From Acanthosepion lycidas (Eukaryota; Mollusca; Cephalopoda; Sepiida; Sepiidae): a stretch of DNA of 64,000 nt. Positions 54,901 through 64,000 of this stretch are shown here, piece by piece; positions within the stretch are counted from its first letter, which is position 1, and the number at the start of each line of letters is the position of its first letter. The position numbers and the translations under genes were made by a program. The notes beneath the pieces were generated by a model that was given only the letters and a program-made list of their open reading frames with translations, ran no database searches and had not been told where the DNA came from. The stretch is from assembly GCA_963932145.1 (NCBI GenBank), contig OZ010580.1, positions 959,501-1,023,500 of the forward strand. The letters run 5' to 3'.

Positions 54901-56640
54901 ATTGGTGGTAATTGGTAATTAGTAGTCGACATATCCAGTCAATAGGGAGGCTGTAAAAACAGGGCTACAAGGTCTAATTGCATCAGTTTTTGCTCAGTGG
55001 TTTGTGTTAATTTACAATAGGATTGACTTTTTATTCACCACTATTGGTCAATATGCTTGCAACTTTTGATGCTTCAATTCAAGATTTTGACACTAAAGCT
55101 CTGCCATGATACTCTGATCAGGTTTTCAAGAGACTAAAAAATTTTCACTATAGCACAACCAAATGGTCATGAACGTTTTTGAGTAAGCATTTGGATTTTT
55201 TTGAGGTTGAGAGAAGGTCGAATAAGTTGGTTAATCCAAAGGAAACCACCAATTATCATAGACACCACTTTTCATCAAAAGGATGACTTATTCTATTTTA
55301 TTTTTATTTTTAATTAAACAAACAGTTTGACATTAACTGCAATTTATGTTAAGTTGCTTATCATCAAGTTATTTACTTCTGAATTATCTTTGCACCCAAT
55401 AACTTAGTGTTTGTTTTGAGATGAGCCTCCACAGCTACCCTCAGATTGCTGTCAAAAATCAGAAGACTAACAGAGAAAGGATTTCATACTTTGTCTAAAA
55501 GAAATTAAAATATGAAGATTATAGTAAAAGGGAGGTAACTGGTTAATTTCTGATTGTAAAGACAAAACCCCAAACTAGGAAAAATATGTGCTGATGACAA
55601 TTAAAATAATAAATACAATTAATGATGATAAGATAAGTCCAACCCATTTGCCCATGGAATTTGAAAATCAAACTTGTCAAGAGAGGAGAAACTTAGGTGA
55701 ACCAAGGAGAGAGACTCAGGTGAAATACCAAGGAAGACGGAGGGATATGCTGTGCTCATTGGCAAGTAATAGTATGAAGCACAAATAAGAGAAAGAAGTT
55801 ATCTGGGCGGATTAGTCTCTACAAACACTGCCCATGGAAAAAGAGTCTCCCAAGTTGGAAGAATAAATAATTTTCCCAAACCAGATAAAGAACTCTTGTT
55901 GGAAAGCCTGGAATCCCCAAATACCGTCAGCTCCATGTTGGTCTTGAGTAAAAGTCAATATAAGCAGAAGACTGAAGCGACCAGCACCAATTGGAGATGC
56001 TGGCAATGAGAGACATCTATGCTATCAAAGCCCACGTGATTTGCTGCCAAAGAGATCTCTTGACTTAAGCCTTGTTCCAGACTTAGCTAAAATGAGCAAA
56101 GTGTCAAGATAGAATTCAGAGTGGGAAGGATTAATATTTCTGTACAAAGAATGATATAAATCACATAGAAAATTGATCTAAAGAATTTCCTGTCTTCTTT
56201 AATTTCATCTGCAGAGAACATTGTTTATTTTTTTTCCTTGTGACACATCTTTGCCATGGTCCTGACCAGCACTACAGTTGCTGACGAAAACTCAGTCTTT
56301 GCCAGCTCCAAGATAAAAAAGCAGAGTGTGGCAGAGCAGGGCACAGACTAGGATGACCACTTCAATGAGCAGTAGTGACCAGTGTAAGAATTGATCAAGG
56401 ACCAACTGGCAAGAAGTGTCATATTCATAACTTTTAGTGAGGCTTTTGATTTGCAATATGAGTATAATGTCTAAATGAACCCTTATTTTGTGTCCCTTAG
56501 TTTAGCTAAATCAAACTTATATATTTTTGCATAAACATGAGACAACATCTAGCTGAAAATTTGTCAGAAATTAAAAAATGGCTTTTCTTCTATGATTTTC
56601 ACTGGAAAATCAAAACTTAAAACCTTGTGTTTGCATTAGT
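54901..56640. other. Non-coding stretch
   Basis: No confident feature. At 55030-55260 the plus strand has a fairly long but broken reading (LATFDASIQDFDTKALP), and at 56270-56380 another (ADENSVFASSKIKKQSVAEQ). I recognise neither family. Confidence 0.4.
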
Positions 56641-56839
56641 AGTATGAACAATGGGGATTTGTGCTGGAGAATTACTTTGGAGGTCCCAGAGGGCCAGAGT
56701 GGCTGTAGTGAAAGAGATAATCAGGTACCCCGAAAAAAGTTTGTGTTTTGTGTGCGATCTGCCGAAGAAAAATTACCAAAAAGTAGTCAGCAAAGATCTA
56801 CATCAATGACTAGAAGCTATGCTAATGTTCTTCACTCTC

Positions 56840-57140
56840 CTGAATGGCGTGACCAATCAGAAAATTCTCTCGGTGAACAGAAGTTGTTGTTTTTCACTTA
56901 TAAAAGGAGATGATTTTTTGGAGTTGTGAAATGAACACGCATTATTGTTGGCGAGACGTGAAGGTTGGATTTGTGACCCCATTTTGCCGTTTCTACAGTG
57001 TGTGTTGGACTGTTACGTCGGACTATCGCGTGAACTGCGATTTGGCTACAGGTGTTGCGGCCGAGAAACAAGAAATCTATTGCAGTTGCTGCTATCAGTT
57101 GACAGTCTTTTCTTTACTACAACAGTGGCATAGCCTAAAT
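56840..57140 (+). promoter_or_regulatory. Promoter-like region with CCAAT and TATA boxes (possible solo LTR)
   Basis: accaatcag at about 56850 and ttataaaagg at about 56898 are spaced as a CCAAT/TATA promoter. The next 220 bp are GC-richer, with CpGs, than the flanks and end in tactacaacagtggc. An LTR followed by a primer-site-like tgg is one reading; a cellular promoter is another. No partner LTR was found. Confidence 0.38.
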
Positions 57141-57779
57141 TTACATATAAGATGAGCAAATTGTTAGCATCGGTGCTGAAATGACATGCCGCATGCGTCA
57201 TGGAGTCAGACTGAGGCTGGTAGCATGTGCAAAATTCTTATTTTCTGGCTTGGCAAAAATGAATAAAAGAGGTGTGTGTTTGTTGGGATGTCAGTAAGCT
57301 TTTGAATTCAGCACAGTTCAGGTCAGTGTGTTGTGGTGTGCTAAACCAGAGTCCCCTGCAAGTCTGTGCTACAAAAGAAATATTTTCCTGCTACATGATC
57401 ATAAAAGTTAATCGTGGAAAAACATTTATTAACTAATATAATTTCTCATAAAAACATAGTTTGTTGTTATGGCTGTTTATTTATTTTTTTTAATTTCACT
57501 GCAATAAAAAAATCTAATAAAAGTCTAGTACCAACCAACCCCCACCTCCTCCAGGCCAAAAAAAAAGAGATTATGGTTACTTGAAACCTTTTGGGAAATT
57601 AGTGTGAAGATTTTCAAATAAGGTATGATTTAATAAAAATATAGTGTTATATATTTAATACATTATTCAACTGTCTCTAATATATGAAAACAAGGCCTGA
57701 GTTTTATATTTATTTAATGTTTTATTTCAGGTTGAATAAAGCTAATGTTTATGATAAAGATTTTGTTTGCATTCACAAC
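57141..57779. other. Non-coding stretch
   Basis: Nothing recognised except a possible continuation of the promoter-like sequence to about 57390. Confidence 0.4.
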
Positions 57780-57881
57780 TGTGATAATATGCAAATGAGG
57801 TTGTATTTAAGTGGGAAGAGTTCTACACTTGGGGGTAGTAATCTTGACAACACTGCATATACAAATACACGACACAACAAC
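57780..57881 (+). repeat. 5' LTR of the gypsy element at 57780-62042
   Basis: Starts tgtgataatatg and ends about gacacaacaac, followed by tggcatcac, a possible primer site like that of the sister element. The 3' limit is uncertain because (caa)n follows both LTRs. Confidence 0.75.
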
Positions 57882-57989
57882 ATGGCATCACTGATATATC
57901 TAACCTCGTTAGAGGATCCTAAATTGGTTAGCTGAATCGTAGCATTGGCAAGGGTCAAGAAATTGAGTGACAGCAAAAATAGAGGAGAG

Positions 57990-58685
57990 TAAATGAAACA
58001 AGATTTATTTCTAGCATCAGCCAGTTGTGAGGCTGTAAAAAAGATCTTCGTAATAGTCTATCTGAAGATGCTAGAAGACTTGACGTTTGAAGAAATTGCG
58101 AACATTTTACAAGTAAATGTACATTTCAAAAAGTAAATGGTCATAGCTGAGAGAATGAAATCAGGCAGAATTTGGATGAAACCATTAGACAGTACATTTA
58201 CAGGCTAAAAGAAGCATTGAAGTACTGTGAATTTGATGCTTATAAAAGCAGAATTAATACAGTTAAGGCTAATTGAAGGACTGTATGACATCTAGAGTAA
58301 GCCCAAAATTTTGGAACAACTTCAAGCCCAGGACATGAATATTGAAATGAGTTTTGAATTTCTACAGCAACTAGACTTAATTCAGAGATTGAATACACCT
58401 AAGACTAATATGGAGGCATACATTACTATGGAGAGTTTGCATAAATGTCGTTTTTGAAACAAAGAACATGAAATGAACAAGTATAAATGGCTGACTTTTG
58501 GAAAGACATGTTTTAAGTGCGAGAAGAAAAACCATTTCCAGTCAGTATGCACATATAAAAAACCAGTAGAAGTGGAGAAAGTAGATCCTCTGACAAGAAA
58601 TACTGAAATTTATGAAGTGAAGCCACAAGATAAGAGTAGAAAAAGGGTGAAAATAAATAACTCTGCTAATGCAAGTGGATACAGG
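57990..58685 (+). pseudogene. gag (gypsy element at 57780-62042)
   Basis: Segments ASASCEAVKKIFVIVYLKML, YCEFDAYKSRI and MNIEMSFEFLQQLDLIQRL correspond to the sister element's gag. The CCHC knuckle (CFKCEKKNHFQSVC, about 58509-58550) is intact here. Frameshifts and stops are present. Confidence 0.75.
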
Positions 58686-61600
58686 TAGTGATGTAATGTT
58701 AATACTCAAGAAATTTTTGGAGAAAATGGGAAGACCGAGATTAAGGAGAACCAATCTACAAATGAATCAATTTGACGGATCAGTCATTAAAACATTTGGA
58801 TCCTCTGAGGTGTTCAAGACTAGGACTTGATTTGAGGTAATACCAGTCATAGTTGTGGAGTGTATAAAAGATCATGGTCTCCTGGGGGCTAAAAAAGTTA
58901 GTTAATTGCATGAAATTAAAAGAAGCTGAGATTGAACTTTTAAAGGATTACAAGGCCAATGTCTGGCTCAACTAGTATATTTTCAGTCTTATAAAGTTCC
59001 AGTTCATCTTCTGCCCATGGTTTTGGCAAAACTTAATAAAATGATTGAACAAGGAATATTGAAGAAGGTCAGCCAGGGTCAGCAATTAAGCTCCTCCAAT
59101 TGTAGCCATACGTAAAAACAAATGGAGATTTAAAAATTTGTGGTGACTACTAAGTTGGTGTAAATCACCAGATATGTTCAGACTCTTTCCTATTGTCAAA
59201 TATTGAAACAGCCTGTCATGAGTTTGCAAGCATGAAATTTTTGCCAAGATTGATCTAGATTCTGCGCATAATCAGATTAAAATTGAACATTTTCAAGAAA
59301 TCACGACAATAAACACTACTATAGGCCTTCTAAGGTGGACTCGTCTGCTGTTTAGAATTAAAACAGCCAGCCATATATTCCAAAAGGCTAAGAAAGTTTT
59401 GGAAGGAGTAAAAACATCATTGTTTATCAAGATGATATAAGTATTGGCACTTGTAGTGAGGAGGAGCTAAAGAATAAAATGAAACAGGTCCTGAGCAGAT
59501 TGAGTAATGTCAGTGTGACAATTAATTGAGATAAATGTGAATTTAATTGCCAGAAAATTTCATACTTAGGGTATCAAATATCTAAAGATGGGATTTTGCA
59601 AGAGGACAAACTTATTAGCAAAATATCAGAAATAAGTATGTCAAAAAATAAGAAAGAGTTAGAATCTTTCTTGGGTTTTGCTAACTTTTATAATAAGAGA
59701 TATATACCTTGATATGGTGACATGATTGGATATTTGTGAAGTTGAGAAAGAAGAATAGGGAATTTCAATGGACTGAAAGACATGAGATGGCCTTCAAAAA
59801 GCTAAAGGAAACACTTAGAAACAAGCCAGGTATTCGACCTGACAAAAGAACTCACCACTACTGATGCTAGCAAATGTTCCATAGAAGTGATCTTATCACA
59901 AGAGGGACATCCTATTATGTATTTGTCCAGAAAGTTGATAGCTGTGGAGATGAAATATTCTAAAATTGATAAAGAAGTGTTGGCAATTGTTTGGAGTACT
60001 GAAAGAGCATGCAATTTATTATTGGGTAAGAAATTTCTACTAAAGTTGGGCCACAAGCCCCTTGAGTTCATTTTCAACCTGAGGAAAGAGTTGCCTAAAG
60101 TCACATCATCCAGAATTTTGAGGTGGGTGATTATGGTATTCAGTTTTCATGTTATGTAGAGTAAAGGAAATACCGTTCTACACATAGACACATTGTTAAG
60201 ATAGAATGTTGAAACAAAGGACTTGTTGTGAGGGCAGAATTTTGCACTGGGTTGAGACAGATTTGTTATCCTTCAGGAAGCTCAAGTTTGAAACTAAGCA
60301 GGATCCTGTATTAAAAAGAGTACTGAATAGAATATGGAATAATATATGGAGCATTTGCTCTATGGTGGAAAGGCCTTTTAATAAAGTTATCAATGACAGT
60401 TCTGCTACGGCCAATTTCATTTGCAATGACTCGTTGCGAAAGACCACGTCTTTGAAGTTCAACAATCCTGCCCTGTTCAAACTTTGTTAAAATTTTACCC
60501 ATAGCCATTTTAAAATCTAAAATTTAATACTGAAAATGAGCTATATAGATGTCTACACGCCTGAAGCTATGAGCACACTGACTTCATTCTAAAGTTTTTG
60601 TCCAGTAATTTGTTTTTTTCACACATAGTCTTATCTTTATGACAAACCAAAAAAATCCTTTTTTCAATGTTTGTTTAAATTAATCAAAAACTTAAAATGT
60701 TCACTTGTTTGTTGATAAACTACATTTTCTAATTAAATGTAAATATTTTGCAAATATATTTTGATTAAAGTAACAGTATTTTATGTTTTTTTTTTTTAAC
60801 CCTTTTGTATCTGGTCTTAAGATTTTGACCAGGGGTGTATAGTGGAAATCTTATTGTACCACCTTTCTTAAGATGTAATTAAATGACTTACATGATGGTG
60901 TATTGAACACACAACTGAGGTTGAAGCTACAAGCCAGGGTATGTGTGAGACATGGAAGATTATGTCAGAAAAGTGTGCAAAGATAAAGAATTTTAGGCAA
61001 ACCAAATTCATTCATAGTCAAAAGAGAAGGAACCATGGATTAGAGTATACATGGATCATGCATACATTAAAGTTGTAGGCCTATTCCTCATACTAGTAGA
61101 CTCATATTCATCTTGGCTTGAAGTGGTCTAAGTTTCAGACAGAAAAGCAAGTACTGTAAAACAGGTGTTAAGAGTAATATTTTTGAGGAACAGAGTACCC
61201 AAGACATTGGTGTCAGATAATGCACCAATGTTTGCTGAAGAAAGCTTATGTATGTGGTTAACACGAAATGGATGTAGGCCATACAAAACATCCCCCTACC
61301 ATCCTCAGTTAAATGGAATTGTGGAGATGATGGTCCAGACAATAAAAGTTGGATTGAAAGCATTTTCTCCAGGGACTTGCAGCCTAAAAAGTTATCTACC
61401 AAAATTACTTTTAAGTGACAGGACTATCCCACATGCAGGCAGAACACAAAGCCACTCGGCATTGATGAGGAAGCAAATTAGAGTCCCAATAACCATGTCC
61501 TTCTCAACAAATGAAAATGTATGATGCAAAAGGAATATGGATTCAAGTACTGAGAAAGCACAATTTGTAATGCAAAAAAGATTTAATACAACGGTATTAA

Positions 61601-61925
61601 CAAAAAATGGACTGGGCGTGTTAGCTCATGAAGACCAGTTTTGATTGCAAAGAGAGCCAGAAGATATTGAAATGGAGGATGAGCCTGGTGCTGAAGAGAG
61701 GGATCAGGAATGATCAAGATTTTGAACGTGAAGTGGGGGAAAAAATGAGTGTGTCTAGTGATAATGAGGAACATGAACATTTGAATGAAGAAAATCTGGT
61801 AAGACTGATCTCCCCCCTAAAGAGGAATCTAGGCAATCACCCTGAGACAAGTGATACAACTCCTGGAGTGGTCTGTAGAAGTAGTAGATCTACAAAGTGC
61901 ATAAAGCCTAGTAGATTCTGGGAGA
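58665..61925 (+). pseudogene. pol: protease, RT, RNase H, integrase (gypsy element at 57780-62042)
   Basis: Protease MQVDTGSDVML near 58670 keeps the catalytic Asp. RT includes VPVHLLPMVLAKLNKMIEQG and the box IVYQDDISIGTC near 59430. RNase H: TTDASKCSIEVILSQEG, IDKEVLAIVWSTERACN (59860-60020). The integrase (61040-61530) has MDHAYIKVVGLFLILVDSYS, LVSDNAPMFAEESL and PQLNGIVEMMVQTIKVGLKA, so the Asp-Asp-Glu positions remain. Stops and frameshifts are frequent and a Tc1 fragment interrupts it at 60378-60840. Confidence 0.8.
60378..60840 (-). mobile_element. Tc1-like transposon, 5' fragment with transposase N-terminus
   Basis: The minus-strand ORF begins at 60508: MGKILTKFEQGRIVELQRRG, LSQRVIANEIGRSRTVIDNF. 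This is the paired helix-turn-helix start of a Tc1-type transposase. The right boundary is a terminal-repeat-like tacacccctggtcaaaatct (in reverse complement, about 60816-60840) ending at a TA. The left end is truncated right after NFIK. The host gypsy sequence resumes with tagtggaaatcttattgtacc, matching its sister element at about 35055. Confidence 0.78.
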
Positions 61926-61927
61926 TT

Positions 61928-62042
61928 TGAAGATATGTAAATAAGGTTGTATTTAAGTGGGAAGAGTTCTTCCCTCGGGGCATACTTATCTTTCCTTGAC
62001 TACACTGCATATTTGTGAGAACGAATACCTGACACAACAACA
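61928..62042 (+). repeat. 3' LTR of the gypsy element at 57780-62042
   Basis: Partner of 57780-57881. Shares aggttgtatttaagtgggaa and acactgcatat, and ends gacacaacaaca. A purine-rich ctgggagat precedes it. Confidence 0.75.
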
Positions 62043-62700
62043 AATCATTCACTTTATTAAATTGAAGATCGAGTGTATCCTATGTCTTGACAGATTGAAC
62101 ATTAATCTGAATGCTACTGACACTAAAAAATAAAAACCAACACTAGGAAATAATTGTATTGATGAATGCCAAAATATTTTGCTCCAAATAAATTAGGATG
62201 TTTAATAAAGTGTGTCTCTGCTTCAGTTGCAAACTCATATCAGCCTGTGTGACATGATGATGCTATTGATATCCTTTTTAAGTCTTTCTTCAACTAGGAA
62301 AATACTATCTGTGCACATTATTATTTTTTATCCACACAAGAACAATTATCTACAAAAATTATTGGCATATTCCTTCAAGAACTTGACAAACTGAGTAAAA
62401 ATGTCTTCATGGATAATACCACCATGATTTAGTTTGGAATGCTTTTATAAATGGACTTTAATCTGGTGTAAGATGTCAAGTGAAGCCTTTAAAGCTTGTG
62501 AGACTGTTAAGGTGCATGTCAAATGCAATTCAGATCAATATGCATGGACTGTCACTAAAGTAAGCATTGCACTTACAGTATTTCCATTAGCAGAATATTA
62601 CCTTTTTGCAAACAAGCTTGGTTTCATTCAGTGCTACTATTATAAAGGTTTGTTTTTGTGTTGGTAATTTTTATAGTCACTCAAAACAGAAATGTAATGT
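62043..62700. other. Non-coding stretch
   Basis: I see nothing recognisable; short ORFs only. Confidence 0.4.
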
Positions 62701-62749
62701 TACAGCTGCTTCTATTTTTTGATCCATGTTGTTTGCCATCTTTTACTAT

Positions 62750-63500
62750 TCTCACATAATGGCTATATGGCTTTGTCTTTGATTGATTCTGGTAGTTGCA
62801 TTGACTACAAATTAGAACAGAGACAAGCTGAAAATTAAGCATAGTGTATATCACATTAGCAATGACTTTTAAACATGCATCTGTTAAAGTTGTATGCCAT
62901 AAATAATAAGCACTATCAGGACTGTTAACTGAAAACCTCTAGAGATATTCTTGGTTTTGATACTACCATTGTATGATGGGGGTGAAACTGAACAGACAAT
63001 TACTGATACTGACTGCACCAAATTCAACTATGCCATGACTTTACAAGCATGAAGCCAAAAGCAAGAATGATTTGTAACTAGATTTTGTGTGTATAGTATT
63101 GTTGCTCAGTAGTTTATTGGTTACATTGAGTTCTTGTTAGTTGAGGGAGTTGTTAAGCTGAGGACATGTTTCTGGCAAACAGGTTTAAGTGTGAAGGATC
63201 AACTTGATTGTCATGATACTCTATCTGTTAATTTTTCTAATACTGTCAATCAGTATACTGCGCTTGATGTATATCTATTACCAAAGATCAGAACCCTTGT
63301 CAATAATCTGGAGAGTGATTGTGTTTTCTCAGCATTAGCTCTGAAGAGTGCATATTAACAATTACTGTTATGATGACAAACCATTTTAACAGTTTTTAAG
63401 ATTAATAGATGCCTATATCAATTCACATGAATATATGATTAGGTGTCTCACTAATAGTGTGACAAATTCCAGAGAGTGCTATTGACAAATTTGTTAAAGA
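62750..63500 (+). mobile_element. Gypsy protease/RT fragment, strongly decayed
   Basis: LSLIDSGSCIDY at about 62775-62810 is a protease motif (DTG to DSG). ORF 63134-63358 reads VNQYTALDVYLLPKIRTLVN and CVFSALALKSAY, matching TINRYTQLDAYPLPRI..LVN and FSTLDLKSAYHQ of the lineage at 43103-54644. Then CLYQF follows as in GRLYQF. The plus-strand order agrees; many stops. Confidence 0.68.
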
Positions 63501-64000
63501 GAATCTCCTTATCATGTTTCTTTATTTTGGCTATATTTTGCCATTACAGGAAAAATATCAATGACTGCACTTCACTTGAAATGAGTCTAAATTCCTGTGC
63601 AAAATATCTGCAGTAATGAATTAGTTTGGCCTGAAAAATCTTCCTTAAAAGTATTTCTCAATCTTGGGATACCTTAAAATATGGTAACTCTGAAACAAGT
63701 TTCAGGTAGATTTTCTATATTTTCCCTTTTATGCAAAATAGAAATGTTTTCTGTTTAGTACAGAAGTTTGTGACTAATTTAAAGCAGCTGCTCTTGAATA
63801 TCACATGACACTGAATTGGTACACTAAACAGCATGAAAAATGTGATTCCTGTGAGGTTGTTGTGTCAGGTCTGGTGAATCAGTTTGAGTGACCTGTTACA
63901 TTCATGTCATGAAACTTAAAACAACATGAAACCCACTATTCTGCTCTTAAGACACTCATGCTGTGATTATAGCTCTAAAGAAATGGTTTTATGATCATGA
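63501..64000. other. Non-coding end of window
   Basis: May be the eroded continuation of the gypsy fragment. No motif seen. Confidence 0.3.

Larger units (their letters stand above)
57780..62042 (+). mobile_element. Ty3/gypsy retrotransposon with short LTRs, broken by a Tc1 fragment
   Basis: About 100-115-bp LTRs (tgtgataatatgcaaatgag... and tgaagatatgtaaataaggt...), both containing aggttgtatttaagtgggaa and acactgcatat. Genes run as in the element at 32383-36354, with which it shares much of gag and pol. It contains a 0.46-kb Tc1-like fragment between RNase H and integrase. The LTRs are well diverged and the genes are broken by frameshifts. Confidence 0.86.

Noticed and set aside
56270..56380. 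Possible gene fragment reading ADENSVFASSKIKKQSVAEQ
   Set aside because: Looks protein-like by eye, but it is short, ends at a stop, has no splice sites that I can support and no family that I recognise.

Overview
This window looks like nuclear DNA of a metazoan, most plausibly a lophotrochozoan and quite possibly a cephalopod mollusc. It is AT-rich, rich in homopolymers and microsatellites, and carries intron-split, conserved animal genes with canonical GT-AG splice sites. Most of the rest is decayed retrotransposon and DNA-transposon sequence. The species assignment is inference from the style of the repeats; no sequence in the window proves it.

Left part (about 1-25 kb). On the minus strand, six coding exons between 2787 and 9142 read through in phase as ZRANB2, an SR-like splicing protein: RanBP2-type zinc finger 2, a GYGGG linker, an acidic stretch, and an arginine/serine-rich tail. 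I could not find the exon for zinc finger 1. Two short segments bounded by splice signals (9601-9649 and 14000-14048) could be alternative 5' exons. Introns and the 5' flank hold an uncharacterised repeated-gene pseudogene (5700-6665), LINE fragments, a CGGBP1/BED-like zinc-finger fragment, a Penelope-like element with inverted flanking repeats (16490-18325) that contains an 80-bp MADE1-like palindrome, and a dead mariner inserted in a TA microsatellite (19091-20302).

Centre (25.4-32.3 kb). A plus-strand first exon, 25381-25996, encodes the N-terminus of ERMP1 (endoplasmic reticulum M28 metallopeptidase). It ends at a clean splice donor, and the next homologous exon is not visible, so much of the remaining 38 kb may be one large intron. 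A minus-strand candidate first coding exon (31768-31828) lies below a CCAAT/E-box-containing region and may start an unidentified nested gene.

Right part (28.5-64 kb). This is mostly Ty3/gypsy retrotransposons. One family has very short LTRs (about 100-110 bp): copies at 28690-29523 (fragment), 32383-36354 (with both LTRs) and 57780-62042 (with both LTRs, and broken by a Tc1 fragment). A related minus-strand copy (39965 to about 54900) is split by a second gypsy element (43103-54644, 157-bp LTRs, GTCAT target duplication). That element's 3' LTR is in turn split by a 7.15-kb Tx1/L1-like LINE (47173-54326) and an adjoining 239-bp tRNA-like SINE (54344-54582). The LINE and SINE share a 3' tail motif, and the same 17-18 bp target sequence appears three times around them. 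This three-level nest and the LINE/SINE pair are the most informative structures in the window. No intact, evidently active element was found.
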